NCBI RefSeq assembly: GCF_010468615.1
Contig: NZ_WUEH01000026.1
Coordinates: 1 to 55,144, forward strand
DNA from: Pseudodesulfovibrio sp. JC047
Lineage (GTDB): Bacteria > Desulfobacterota > Desulfovibrionia > Desulfovibrionales > Desulfovibrionaceae
Reading direction: 5' to 3'
DNA: 55,144 nt
Below are positions 16,750 to 26,075 of this stretch, in pieces. The translations under genes and the position numbers were made by a program. How positions within the stretch are numbered: the stretch's first letter is position 1; each line of letters starts with the position of its first letter. Under the pieces are notes generated by a model. It was not told the DNA's origin and searched no databases. It worked only from the letters and a program-made list of their open reading frames with translations.

Positions 16750-18107
16750 CTATCAACGGACATATTCTGCATCAATGGATGCGGGACCTGTACCCCATCT
16801 GCCGGAGTATTACCGGCGACGGGGTGCGACAAACCCTCAACTACTTCAAGGAGATCGTGCCGGACCTGACCCTGCACGAAATTCCAAGCGGCACCAATTG
16901 CTATGACTGGACCGTGCCCGACGAATGGAACATCGACGAGGCCTATCTCATCGGTCCCGACGGAGACCGGATCGTGGATTTCAAGGATCACTCCCTGCAT
17001 GTCCTGAACTATTCCGTGCCGGTGGACACGACGCTATCACTCGACGAACTCCAGCCGCATCTGTATTCACGAGAAGACCTGCCCGAGGCCATCCCCTACG
17101 TGACCAGCTATTATGAAAAACGGTGGGGATTCTGCCTGCCACACGCCCAACGGAAGACGCTCAAGCCCGGAACATATAGGGCGGTCATCAAAAGTCGGCT
17201 GGAACCCGGAAGTCTCACCTATGGCGAACTGTTCCTGCCGGGCCGACGCGCCGAAGAGATTCTGGTCACCTCGTACACCTGCCATCCATCCATGTGCAAC
17301 AACGAGCTGTCCGGCCCGGTCACCCTTGTAGGCCTGGCGGCTTGGCTGGCTGAAAAAAAGGATCGGGAATTTTCCTACCGCTTCTACCTCGGGCCGGAGA
17401 CCATCGGCTCCATCTGCTATATCCATCGGCATCTTGAACGACTCAGGGAACGGTGCGTTGGCGGCCTGCTCCTGACCTGTTGCGGTGATGCGGGAAATTT
17501 CAGTATGGTCCATTCCAAAAAGGGCGATACCCACATGGACTTTCTCGCTGAAACCATCCTCCGGGAGCACACGAAAAATCACCGTGCATATTCCTTTCTG
17601 GACCGGGAAAGCGATGAACAACAATTCAACAGTCCGGGTATAGACCTCCCGTTCATTTCCTTTGAAAAAACGCTGTACCGGCAGTTCCCGGAATACCATA
17701 CGTCCCTGGACGATCTGAATTTCGTCACGACGGACACGCTTGGCTCGACATTCGAAGTCATGCAGCACTTTTTCTCGGCACTGGAAGCCAATCAACACTA
17801 TCAAACAACAACGACCTGCATTCCCCAGTTGGGAAAACGCGGTTTGTACCCGACCCTCAGTGATATTCACTCTGGCGAAACCGTCGAACCAATGCTCGAT
17901 TTTCTGACATATGCGGATGGCACATTGGATCTCGCCCATCTGGCACAGGCCATCGGCATCTCCTTTGCCCACGCCAAACGGCTGGCCACAATCTTTCTTG
18001 AACACGAACTCATCAAACCGGTCTTTCCTGACACCAGTCCATGGACCAAACCGGCATTGGCCGATTCTTCCGCCGCTTCCCGGCACCAACTTTCATCAGC
18101 AAGGTAA
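16746..18107 (+). CDS. DUF4910/DUF2172 aminopeptidase-like protein
   Basis: A 453-residue protein of the DUF4910/DUF2172 family, which has an M28-type zinc peptidase core and a winged-helix C-terminal domain. Visible are the N-terminal LYPICRSITGDGVRQTL, the core TSYTCHPSMCNNELSGPV, YLGPETIGSI, DESDEQQF-like (RESDEQQFNSPG) and PEYHTSLDDL, then a C-terminal region (about 385-440) resembling a helix-turn-helix. Several of these can act as metal ligands (His, Glu, His). The family is common in surface-glycan loci with unclear chemistry. It might remove or add an amide-linked group on a sugar, which would fit the adjacent adenylation cassette; that is inference. It overlaps both neighbours (ATGA, TAATG). 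Confidence 0.82.
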   Translation: MTINGHILHQWMRDLYPICRSITGDGVRQTLNYFKEIVPDLTLHEIPSGTNCYDWTVPDEWNIDEAYLIGPDGDRIVDFKDHSLHVLNYSVPVDTTLSLDELQPHLYSREDLPEAIPYVTSYYEKRWGFCLPHAQRKTLKPGTYRAVIKSRLEPGSLTYGELFLPGRRAEEILVTSYTCHPSMCNNELSGPVTLVGLAAWLAEKKDREFSYRFYLGPETIGSICYIHRHLERLRERCVGGLLLTCCGDAGNFSMVHSKKGDTHMDFLAETILREHTKNHRAYSFLDRESDEQQFNSPGIDLPFISFEKTLYRQFPEYHTSLDDLNFVTTDTLGSTFEVMQHFFSALEANQHYQTTTTCIPQLGKRGLYPTLSDIHSGETVEPMLDFLTYADGTLDLAHLAQAIGISFAHAKRLATIFLEHELIKPVFPDTSPWTKPALADSSAASRHQLSSAR

Positions 18108-19111
18108 TGTCTATGTTCAACGGCAGTAATATACTCGTGACCGGCGCGACCGGCTCCTTTGGTCAGTCCTTTGTGGAAAACATCCTCAACACCTATACTC
18201 CCAACAAACTCATCATCTTCAGTCGGGATGAGTTGAAACAGTTCCAGATGGAACAACGGTTTTCCGACAAGGAGTACCCCTGTCTGCGGTATTTTCTAGG
18301 CGACATCCGCGACGAACGCCGCTTGCGAATCGCGCTCAAGGGCGTTGATTACGTGGTTCATGCCGCCGCACTCAAACAGGTTCCGGCCGCCGAATACAAT
18401 CCGTTCGAATTCATTCAGACCAATGTCATCGGCGCACAGAATCTCATTGAGACCGCCATTGAATGCAATGTCAAAAAGGTGCTGGCTCTGAGCACGGACA
18501 AGGCGGTCAACCCGCTCAATCTGTACGGGGCCACCAAGCTGTGTTCGGACAAGCTCTTTATCGCGGGCAATGCCTATTCTGGCCAATACGGCACCCGATT
18601 CAGCGTGGTCCGGTATGGCAACGTCCTGGGCAGCCGGGGCAGCGTGCTTCCCGTCTTCATGAAATATCGGGACTCCGGCTCCATCCCGGTAACCGACCCT
18701 CGCATGACCCGATTCTGGATTCGAATCGAAGACGGTGTTCATTTTTGCCTCGATCGCATGAAAACCATGGTGGGTGGCGAAATTTTTGTTCCCAAACTCC
18801 CGACCATGAATATCGTTGACCTGGCCAAAACGGTCTGTCCCGACTGCGAAATCGATGTCGTCGGCATTCGCCCGGGAGAGAAAATCCACGAAGTGCTCAT
18901 TCCCAAGGATGAGGCCAGAAATACCCTGGAATATGAGAAATACTACACCATTCTGCCGCCGAGACGATACGGCACGCAGGAAGAATATACCCAGGAAGGC
19001 ATCCCGGTTCCCGATGATTTCGAATATGAATCCAGCTCCAAGGAATGGCTGTTGAGCCAGGACGAATTCCGCCGGATTCTCGATGCATATGAAACCAAGG
19101 ACGCAAAATAG
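18107..19111 (+). CDS. pseB: UDP-N-acetylglucosamine 4,6-dehydratase (inverting)
   Basis: Converts UDP-GlcNAc to a UDP-4-keto-6-deoxy-hexose, the first step to pseudaminic acid and related sugars. The 334-residue Rossmann-fold protein matches PseB closely: NILVTGATGSFGQSFV, SRDELKQ, HAAALKQVPAAEYNP, ALSTDKAVNPLNLYGATKL, VRYGNVLGSRGSV, TDPRMTRFWI, GGEIFVPK and GIRPGEKIHEV. ATG 18107 shares its A with the preceding TAA stop; ATG 18113 is an alternative. The usual partners PseC (DegT aminotransferase) and PseG are not adjacent, so the final sugar may not be standard pseudaminic acid. Confidence 0.93.
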   Translation: MSMFNGSNILVTGATGSFGQSFVENILNTYTPNKLIIFSRDELKQFQMEQRFSDKEYPCLRYFLGDIRDERRLRIALKGVDYVVHAAALKQVPAAEYNPFEFIQTNVIGAQNLIETAIECNVKKVLALSTDKAVNPLNLYGATKLCSDKLFIAGNAYSGQYGTRFSVVRYGNVLGSRGSVLPVFMKYRDSGSIPVTDPRMTRFWIRIEDGVHFCLDRMKTMVGGEIFVPKLPTMNIVDLAKTVCPDCEIDVVGIRPGEKIHEVLIPKDEARNTLEYEKYYTILPPRRYGTQEEYTQEGIPVPDDFEYESSSKEWLLSQDEFRRILDAYETKDAK

Positions 19112-19112
19112 C

Positions 19113-20015
19113 ATGAACACCGGCGTGAACAGGCTCGTCATGGGCACAGCCCAGCTTGGCATGGACTACGGCATTGCCAACACCCAGGGGAGAGTCCGGG
19201 ATGACGCGGCGTTGGCACTGGTCAACGAAGCGTTGCAAACCGGCGTCCACCGCTTTGACACGGCATCGCACTACGGATGCAGTGAACGGGTGCTTGGCCG
19301 TGCCCTGCGCGCACTCGATGAAAAGGGGGTCGCGACCGTGACGAGCAAGCTTGATCCCGCCATCGACCCCGCTGACACCTCGGCGGTCCTGCACGCAGTC
19401 CAGACCTCGGTAGACCGTCTTGGCCGACCGCTGGACGCCCTGCTACTTCATGACGAAACCATCCTTGACCGATGGGACACGGCGATTGAAACAACCCTGC
19501 AAACCGTGTTGGACGCCGGGCTGACCAAACATGGAGGAATTTCCGTCTATTCTCCGAAATACGCCCTGTCCGCGTTAGAGAAGCCCCTGTTGTCAGTCCT
19601 CCAGATTCCCGGAAACGCCATGGACACCCGTTTTGAAAAGGCCGGCGTGTTGCGCACCGCCGAAACACGCGGGGTCCGGCTCATGGTTCGTTCCGTGTTC
19701 CTGCAAGGGCTGCTCACCATGGATTCTGAATCCCTGCCCCCCCACATGGCGTATGCACAGCCCCATGTGGCACGATATCGGACCATTGCCACCACACACG
19801 GCATGGACCCAACAGTGGCGGCCATGGCCTATGTTCGAAAGGCATTCCCTTCAGCACACATCATTTTCGGTGCGCTAAATAGTTCCCAGCTCCTCCAGAA
19901 TGTCCACGCCTTTGAACATCCATTCTCCTCGACAGCCTATGCCGATTTTCGCACCCAGTTATCCGCTGTTCCTGACAATGTATTGAACCCCAGTTTGTGG
20001 CCTTCTGCAAAATAA
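19113..20015 (+). CDS. Aldo/keto reductase
   Basis: A 300-residue (beta/alpha)8 NADPH-dependent oxidoreductase. It shows LVMGTAQLGMDYGI, the catalytic Asp and Tyr in FDTASHYG, the Lys in VTSKLD and the His in LLLHDE, the full AKR tetrad. In glycan loci such enzymes reduce keto-sugars or their derivatives. Placed between pseB and NeuB it probably acts on the same nucleotide sugar. I chose ATG 19113, 1 base after the pseB stop; an in-frame ATG at 19083 would overlap pseB. Confidence 0.87.
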   Translation: MNTGVNRLVMGTAQLGMDYGIANTQGRVRDDAALALVNEALQTGVHRFDTASHYGCSERVLGRALRALDEKGVATVTSKLDPAIDPADTSAVLHAVQTSVDRLGRPLDALLLHDETILDRWDTAIETTLQTVLDAGLTKHGGISVYSPKYALSALEKPLLSVLQIPGNAMDTRFEKAGVLRTAETRGVRLMVRSVFLQGLLTMDSESLPPHMAYAQPHVARYRTIATTHGMDPTVAAMAYVRKAFPSAHIIFGALNSSQLLQNVHAFEHPFSSTAYADFRTQLSAVPDNVLNPSLWPSAK

Positions 20016-20042
20016 CGCTTTGAATGGAGACAAGGAGACAGC

Positions 20043-20741
20043 ATGTCAGAGCATCCAATGAAAAAGCATTCATCCACCATGACACAGGAAGAAGCGTTCA
20101 GCCTCAATGCCGCCGATGGTTATTTCATGCGCAATTTCTCACCGGAAAATGAAAAAGAAAATCATGAAAACGACTATATCGTCGCTATCCATGAATCATT
20201 GGGATTGGCCGCACCCAAAAAACTGCTGGATGTCGGATGCATGACGGGTTTTCGGTGCGACGCCTTTCGCGAAAAATTCGGCTCGGCAGGCTCTGGCTTC
20301 GACCCGTCGCGCAAGGCCATCCTCAAAGGACAGGAGCTGTATCCCGACATTCACCTCGAAGTGGGAGTGGCCAACAATCCGCCCATCAAGGACGAGCAAT
20401 TCGACTGTATCATCCTCGGACATTTCCTTTCATGGACCAGTCAGGCAGAACTTTTCAACATCGCGGCAGCCGTTGACGCGCTGCTCGCCGACAAGGGCAT
20501 TCTCTACATCACCGACTTTGATTCGGAATATCCGGTCAGAAGAAAGTACCATCACCAAGAGGGACTCTTCACCCATAAAATGCCCTATCAATCGATGTTT
20601 CTCTGGCACCCGCAGTACAATGTCGTTCACCAAACCTATAAATACAAATCAACATATACTTTCGATGCAGCACGGCAGGACCGCGTTCAGGTAACCATCC
20701 TTCGCAAGGACTGTGAACAGGGTTTTGCAGACAGTCTCTAA
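20043..20741 (+). CDS. Class I SAM-dependent methyltransferase
   Basis: A 232-residue methyltransferase with motif I LLDVGCMTGFRCDAF (about residues 60-74), the acidic GFDPS strand after it, and DCIILGHFLSW as motif IV. AAGGAGA precedes the ATG by 4 bases. It is one of two methyltransferases in the operon and may O- or N-methylate the sugar or its acyl group. A 71-base gap separates it from the aminotransferase gene, one of the larger gaps in the operon. Confidence 0.8.
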   Translation: MSEHPMKKHSSTMTQEEAFSLNAADGYFMRNFSPENEKENHENDYIVAIHESLGLAAPKKLLDVGCMTGFRCDAFREKFGSAGSGFDPSRKAILKGQELYPDIHLEVGVANNPPIKDEQFDCIILGHFLSWTSQAELFNIAAAVDALLADKGILYITDFDSEYPVRRKYHHQEGLFTHKMPYQSMFLWHPQYNVVHQTYKYKSTYTFDAARQDRVQVTILRKDCEQGFADSL

Positions 20742-20812
20742 ACGCTCCGAAGCATCCCTTTTACTGCCACCGGCGTCATCGGCACCAAATGTATAAACAC
20801 ACAGGAACAATC

Positions 20813-22120
20813 ATGTCTCGAAACAATGACATGCAACAACGGGCGGCCTCGGTCATTCCGGGCATGACCCAACTGCTCTCCAAACGGCCTGACCAATTCT
20901 CACTCGGCGCATGGCCCGGATACTTTTCCAAGGCCAGCGGCGCCACGGTCCGCGATCTGGACGGCACCACCTATCTGGATATGAGCATCGGCGGCATTGG
21001 TGCCACCATCCTCGGCTATGCCAATCCCGAAGTGGACGCGGCCGTACTCGAAACCGTCAAAAACGGCGTGGCATCCAGCCTGAACTGCCCGGAAGAGGTG
21101 TTGCTCGCCGAACGGCTGTGCGACATCCACGGCTGGGCCGACATGGTCCGGCTGACCCGCTCGGGCGGCGAGGCCATGGCCGTAGCCGTGCGCATTGCCC
21201 GAACAGCGACCCGACGGAGCACCATCGCCTTTTGCGGCTACCACGGCTGGCATGACTGGTATCTGGCCGCCAATCTACGCAAAGACAGTCTGGGAGGGCA
21301 TCTGTTGCACGGACTGGACGCCGGGGGTGTCCCGCAGGAATTGGCCGGAACCGCTCGTCCATTCACCTACAATCACCCGGAAAAACTGGACCGGATCATT
21401 GACGAGACCAACGGCGAGCTGGCCGCCATTGTCATGGAACCCATGCGCAGTACCCGACCCGACCCCGGATTTCTCGACCATGTAGCGGCACAGGCCAAAA
21501 AGTGCGGCGCGGTCCTGATCTTTGACGAAATCTCCGCAGGATTCCGGCTCGGACTCGGCGGGGCACACGCTTTCATCACGTCCGTGACCCCGGACATGGC
21601 GGTCTTTGCCAAGGCCATGGGCAACGGCTACCCCATCGCGGCGGTCATCGGCACCCGATCCGTCATGAACGAAGCACAGAATTCCTTTATCAGCAGCACC
21701 AACTGGACTGAACGCATCGGTCCCACGGCAGCTTTGGCCACGCTGGACATTCTCGAACGGGACATGCCCTTCGAGGAACTCGGTCGTCTCGGACGCGCGG
21801 TCAAACAGATCTGGCAGACCGCCGCCACCACGCACGGCCTGGATATCTCCATCGGCGGCATGGACCCCATGGGCCATTTCCAATTTGCCGAACAGCACGA
21901 CCTGTGCAAGGCCCTGTTCGTGGAGGCCATGCTTGAACGCGGCATCCTTGCCAGCTCTCTGTTCTACGCCATGAGCGCGCATACCGAAGCGCACATCCAA
22001 CGCTATGCCGAGGCAACGGACGCGGCCTTCAAACAGGTCGCCACGGCCCTCCAATCGGATGACCCAGCCAAACAACTCCACGGCGCACCAGCGGCAAGCG
22101 GCTTCACCCGGTTGGCCTAG
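20813..22120 (+). CDS. Class III aminotransferase (glutamate-1-semialdehyde mutase-like)
   Basis: A 435-residue PLP enzyme of aminotransferase class III. It has DLDGTTYLDMSIGGIG early, RSGGEAMAVAVRIAR, GYHGWHDWY, DEISAGFRLG with the PLP-ring Asp, and the Schiff-base Lys in FAKAMGNGYPIAA. Members of this subgroup in glycan loci aminate keto-sugars or amino-acid-like side groups; true HemL is unlikely given the surroundings. It may replace the missing PseC-type DegT aminotransferase, or make the amino acid used by the adenylation enzyme. ATG 20813 has AGGA 7 bases upstream; ATG 20789 is an alternative. Confidence 0.88.
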   Translation: MSRNNDMQQRAASVIPGMTQLLSKRPDQFSLGAWPGYFSKASGATVRDLDGTTYLDMSIGGIGATILGYANPEVDAAVLETVKNGVASSLNCPEEVLLAERLCDIHGWADMVRLTRSGGEAMAVAVRIARTATRRSTIAFCGYHGWHDWYLAANLRKDSLGGHLLHGLDAGGVPQELAGTARPFTYNHPEKLDRIIDETNGELAAIVMEPMRSTRPDPGFLDHVAAQAKKCGAVLIFDEISAGFRLGLGGAHAFITSVTPDMAVFAKAMGNGYPIAAVIGTRSVMNEAQNSFISSTNWTERIGPTAALATLDILERDMPFEELGRLGRAVKQIWQTAATTHGLDISIGGMDPMGHFQFAEQHDLCKALFVEAMLERGILASSLFYAMSAHTEAHIQRYAEATDAAFKQVATALQSDDPAKQLHGAPAASGFTRLA

Positions 22121-22132
22121 GGGACACACGGC

Positions 22133-23062
22133 ATGACACACCACACACCCACCATCCTCATCACCGGTGTCTCCGGGATGCTCGGGCTGAACCTCGCCCT
22201 GATGCTGCGGGAGACCTGCCGCGTTATCGGCACGTTCATGACGCATCCAGTCCACCTCTCCGGCGTGGTCTGTCGTCCCATGAATCTGGCGGACCCCGTG
22301 TCCATTGCCCTCACCATTGAAGCCACCCATCCCGACATCGTGATCCATTGCGCGGCCATGACCTCGGTGGATCGCTGCGAGACCGAACCGGACACAGCCA
22401 TGCAATTGAATGCCCACGCCACCGGGCTGGTGGCCCGGGCAAGCGCATCGGTCTCGGCCCGACTGGTCGTCATCTCCACCGACGCAGTGTTCGACGGTAT
22501 TCACGGCGGGTATACGGAACAGGATCGACCGGAGCCGATCAATATGTATGGTCGCTCCAAACTTCAGGGAGAGCAGCTCGCTCGGGATGCACATCCCGAC
22601 CCGCTCATCCTGCGGACCACCATCTTCGGCCTGACCGGTCGTCCGGGGCACGGACTGGCCAGATGGATTCTGGATAACGGGAAAACCGGCACCCCATTCA
22701 CCGGATTCACGGACGCGATTTTCGCCCCAGTGTTGGTCAATACACTGGGAGACATCATCATGCGCTGTCTGGACACCGGACTAACCGGCACCTATCATGC
22801 GGCCTCCACCGACAGCATCAGCAAATACGATTTTGCCCGCGCCCTGATGCACCAATGGGGATACGCCCCGAGACTCGTGATGCCGGGAAGTCTTGACAAC
22901 ATCCCGTTCACGGCCCCCCGCCCGGCCAATTCCGCACTGAACGGCAGCCGCCTGAGCACCCTGTTGGGCACCGAGACCACGGTTCAGGCGGACATCCGCC
23001 GGATGCACGATCTGGCACGGTCGGGTCTGGGCACGACCATCACCAACGCATTGCACGCATAA
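22133..23062 (+). CDS. RmlD-like NAD(P)-dependent sugar reductase
   Basis: A 309-residue extended short-chain dehydrogenase similar to dTDP-4-dehydrorhamnose reductase. It has ILITGVSGMLGLNLAL, the early CAAMTSVDRCE segment characteristic of RmlD, STDAVFDG, and the catalytic MYGRSKLQGE (YxxxK). It probably reduces a 4-keto group on a nucleotide sugar, perhaps the PseB product or a derivative. It starts 12 bases after the aminotransferase. Confidence 0.88.
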   Translation: MTHHTPTILITGVSGMLGLNLALMLRETCRVIGTFMTHPVHLSGVVCRPMNLADPVSIALTIEATHPDIVIHCAAMTSVDRCETEPDTAMQLNAHATGLVARASASVSARLVVISTDAVFDGIHGGYTEQDRPEPINMYGRSKLQGEQLARDAHPDPLILRTTIFGLTGRPGHGLARWILDNGKTGTPFTGFTDAIFAPVLVNTLGDIIMRCLDTGLTGTYHAASTDSISKYDFARALMHQWGYAPRLVMPGSLDNIPFTAPRPANSALNGSRLSTLLGTETTVQADIRRMHDLARSGLGTTITNALHA

Positions 23063-23076
23063 CCCAAGGAAACGCC

Positions 23077-24150
23077 ATGCACACCATATCCATTCAGGAT
23101 CGACGCATCGGGGCGGATACCCCCACCTATTTCATCGCCGACATCGCGGCCAACCACGACGGCGACCTCGACCGGGCCGTGGAACTCATTCGACTGGCTG
23201 CCGAAGCCGGAGCCGATGCCGCCAAATTCCAACACTTCACCGCAGACAAGATCGTCAGCCAGAAAGGATTCGACCGACTGGGTGGCAAGGCCAGTCATCA
23301 GGCCGCGTGGAGCAAATCCGTGTCCGAAGTCTATGCCGATGCGTCCGTGCCCCGCACATGGACCGCCACCCTGCATCAGGCCTGCATCGACAACAACATC
23401 CATTTCTTTTCCACCCCCTACGACTTCGAGGCCGTGGATCTGCTGGACGAATTCGTGCCAGCGTACAAGATCGGGTCCGGGGACATTGATTGGGCCGAAA
23501 TGCTGGAATACATCGCCACAAAAAACAAACCGGTCCTGCTGGCCACGGGCGCGGCATCCCTTCATGAAGTCTGCCGGTCCGTGGACCACATCCTCCAGAC
23601 CAATTCCCAACTGGTCCTCATGCAGTGCAACACCAATTACACCGGCAGCACGGACAATTTCGCGCACATCAACCTGAACGTGCTCAAAAGTTACGCGACC
23701 CTGTATCCTGATCTCATACTGGGACTCTCGGATCACACGCCGGGCCTGACCACGGTACTCGGAGCCATCGCACTGGGCGCACGGGTGGTGGAAAAACATT
23801 TCACGGACGACGAAACCCGGACCGGACCGGACCATGGATTTTCCATGACACCCACCACCTGGCGAGACATGGTGGACCGGGCACGGGAATTGGAACAGGC
23901 CATGGGATCGCCGCTCAAACAGGTCGAAGCCAACGAGGCGGAAACCGTCTGTCTGCAACGGCGTTGTCTGCGGGCCGCCCGTCCCATCGCCCAAGGCGAA
24001 CGCATCACCAAAGCCATGCTCTCCGCACTCCGTCCGGCCCCGGCAGGGTCCATTTCACCATGGGACACGGATCAGGTCGTGGGCAGCTTTGCCCATCGTG
24101 CCTTCGAGCAGGGTGAAGAACTGCGCTGGGACGCATTGGTGGCCAGGTAG
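23077..24150 (+). CDS. neuB: N-acetylneuraminate/nonulosonate synthase
   Basis: Condenses phosphoenolpyruvate with a six-carbon sugar to a nine-carbon nonulosonic acid. The 357-residue protein has the TIM-barrel NeuB domain (IADIAANHDGDLDRA, AKFQHFTADKIVS, FFSTPYD, YKIGSGD, LMQCNTNY, GLSDHTPG, EKHFTDD, GPDHGFSM) and a C-terminal SAF domain (LRAARPIAQGERITKAML). Which sugar it uses (ManNAc, Leg, Pse or other precursor) cannot be told from sequence. AAGGA lies 7 bases before ATG 23077. With the cytidylyltransferase at 11617 it shows that the operon makes a CMP-activated nonulosonic acid. Confidence 0.93.
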   Translation: MHTISIQDRRIGADTPTYFIADIAANHDGDLDRAVELIRLAAEAGADAAKFQHFTADKIVSQKGFDRLGGKASHQAAWSKSVSEVYADASVPRTWTATLHQACIDNNIHFFSTPYDFEAVDLLDEFVPAYKIGSGDIDWAEMLEYIATKNKPVLLATGAASLHEVCRSVDHILQTNSQLVLMQCNTNYTGSTDNFAHINLNVLKSYATLYPDLILGLSDHTPGLTTVLGAIALGARVVEKHFTDDETRTGPDHGFSMTPTTWRDMVDRARELEQAMGSPLKQVEANEAETVCLQRRCLRAARPIAQGERITKAMLSALRPAPAGSISPWDTDQVVGSFAHRAFEQGEELRWDALVAR

Positions 24151-24171
24151 GCCACACACAGGGACATCGTC

Positions 24172-25308
24172 ATGCGTACTGTCATTGTTTGCGATCAAAT
24201 CAATCCGCACATCATTCGGTTTGCCCGGATGTTTCGTGATGCCGGACACACCGTGGGTGTGCTCCCGCTCTCGCCCCACGCCCCATTATCGCTTCCCGAA
24301 GGCACCGAAATACTCTGGCAACCGTCAGCCCCACGGACCTCGCCACAGGAGGTGGAGACTGCTCTCGATGCCATGCAGGGACCGATCACGACATTCGCCC
24401 CGGACGTGTTGTTTGCCGGGCCACTGGACACGGCAGGCTATGCCGCGACCAGACTCCAGACCGGGCCGGTGGTCGCGGTCTGCATGGCCTTTGATATCCT
24501 CTTGAATGCCCGGCAGGACACCCGACGCATGGACGCGGTGCGCCACACCCTCACCCACGCATCCAGTGTGTTGGTGGACAGCCGATTTCTCATCGATCAG
24601 GTCAGGCAGCTCGGCGTCACCCAATCCACGCCCATTCTCTGCGTGCCCTACGGCATTTCCCTGAATCGATTTGCCCCGTCTTCGGAAAAAACCGACCGCG
24701 CCGTTGCTCTACGTGCCGAACTGGGATTGAATGTGGACACGGATATCCTCGTGCTCTCCAATCGCCGCCACGACCCGCTGTATCATCCGATGGTCACACT
24801 CTCCGGGTTTGCAACGGCCCTGCGGCATCACCCGCACCTTTTTCTCCACATGGGTGGAACTGGCAGCATGACCGATGAACTCATTGCCCGGGCCGCAACG
24901 CTCGGCATTGCCGACCGCGTCCATTTCGCCGGATGGCTCGATCAGGAGGCACTCTCGATCAGTCTGGCCGCCGCCGACATCTACGTGAGCAGCTCCAGCG
25001 TGGACGGCAGTTCCATTTCCCTGCTGCAAGCCATGGTCTCGAACCTGCCAGTCATTGCCACGGACATCCCCGGCAATCGGGAATGGGTCACCCGTTCCCA
25101 ATGCGGACACCTCGTCCCGGTGGGGAATGCACAGGCATTGGCCGACACACTCATCTCCATGGCATCCCTGTCTCGCGACGCACGTCACTCACTGGGCCAC
25201 GCCGGAAAGACATTGGTTCGACAGGACGGCGACTGGCTGCACAATTCGGCCCGCATCCTGCAATTGACGACGGAAACAGCACATCTTTTCCACGGACGGA
25301 CAGCATGA
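24172..25308 (+). CDS. Family 4 glycosyltransferase
   Basis: A 378-residue GT-B enzyme. The C-terminal donor lobe is clear: LVLSNRRHDPLYHP, RVHFAGWLDQEALSISLAAADIYVSSSSVDGSSISLLQAM, and PVIATDIPGNREWV, the GT4 signature region. The N-terminal lobe begins VIVCDQINPHIIRFARMFRDAGH. Donor unknown. It overlaps the SpsF-like gene by 4 bases. No signal peptide or membrane helix is visible. Confidence 0.87.
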   Translation: MRTVIVCDQINPHIIRFARMFRDAGHTVGVLPLSPHAPLSLPEGTEILWQPSAPRTSPQEVETALDAMQGPITTFAPDVLFAGPLDTAGYAATRLQTGPVVAVCMAFDILLNARQDTRRMDAVRHTLTHASSVLVDSRFLIDQVRQLGVTQSTPILCVPYGISLNRFAPSSEKTDRAVALRAELGLNVDTDILVLSNRRHDPLYHPMVTLSGFATALRHHPHLFLHMGGTGSMTDELIARAATLGIADRVHFAGWLDQEALSISLAAADIYVSSSSVDGSSISLLQAMVSNLPVIATDIPGNREWVTRSQCGHLVPVGNAQALADTLISMASLSRDARHSLGHAGKTLVRQDGDWLHNSARILQLTTETAHLFHGRTA

Positions 25309-26075
25309 AAAACGTCATCATCATACAAGCGAGAACCGGGTCATCCCGACTGCCGGGCAAGGTGCTGCATCCACTGGCTGAACAGCCCATGATCCTGCAC
25401 GTCCTTGCCCGAGCCAGCCAAAGCATGGCCGACACCGTGGTGCTGGCCACGTCACGGGAACCCAGCGACGACGCACTGGCCGACATGGTTCACGCTGCCG
25501 GATATCCGGTTGTCCGGGGCAGTCTTGACGACGTGCTCGACCGATACGTGATGGCTGCCCGCACCCATCAGGCGGACACCGTGGTCAGAATCACCGGGGA
25601 TTGCCCGCTGGTGGACCCTGACCTCATCGACCACTGCCTGCGCCGACATGAACACGGGGATTGCGACTACGTAAGCACGGCGTATCCGAACCCGAGTTAT
25701 CCTGACGGGCTGGATGTGGAAGTCTTTTCCCGGGCCGTGCTCGAACAGGCATGGGAATCAGCACGCAAACCGTCCGAGCGGGAACACGTCACGCCCTTCA
25801 TCTGGACCCATCCCGACCGATTCCGGCTTGAATCCATTGTCTCGCCCACGGACCTGTCCCACCTGCGCTGGACCGTGGATGAACCGCAAGACATGGACTT
25901 CATGCGCCACATTTTCGACCATATCGATCCGGCCACCGCACGGATGCAGGACATTCTGGCCGTTCTCGACGCACACCCGGAGCTTGAGACAATCAACCAG
26001 GACATTCGCCGGAACGAAGGATACGAGACCAGTCTGAAAGCCGATGCCCAACTGAACAGGGAAGACCCAAAATGA
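25305..26075 (+). CDS. spsF: SpsF/NeuA-like cytidylyltransferase
   Basis: A 256-residue nucleotidyltransferase of the SpsF type, often paired with NeuB homologues in spore-coat and flagellin glycan loci. It has IIIQARTGSSRLPGKVL, the VRITGDCPLVDP motif, and DEPQDMDFMRHI at the C-terminal end. Family members are predicted to activate acidic sugars; activity is poorly tested. It is the second cytidylyltransferase-type gene in the operon, suggesting two different activated acids or a divided role. It overlaps both neighbours by 4 bases. Confidence 0.87.
   Translation: MKNVIIIQARTGSSRLPGKVLHPLAEQPMILHVLARASQSMADTVVLATSREPSDDALADMVHAAGYPVVRGSLDDVLDRYVMAARTHQADTVVRITGDCPLVDPDLIDHCLRRHEHGDCDYVSTAYPNPSYPDGLDVEVFSRAVLEQAWESARKPSEREHVTPFIWTHPDRFRLESIVSPTDLSHLRWTVDEPQDMDFMRHIFDHIDPATARMQDILAVLDAHPELETINQDIRRNEGYETSLKADAQLNREDPK

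Noticed and set aside
21275-22651. 458-codon open frame antisense to the aminotransferase and RmlD-like genes
   Set aside because: Opposite two strongly supported enzymes; composition is that of a shadow frame with no family motif.
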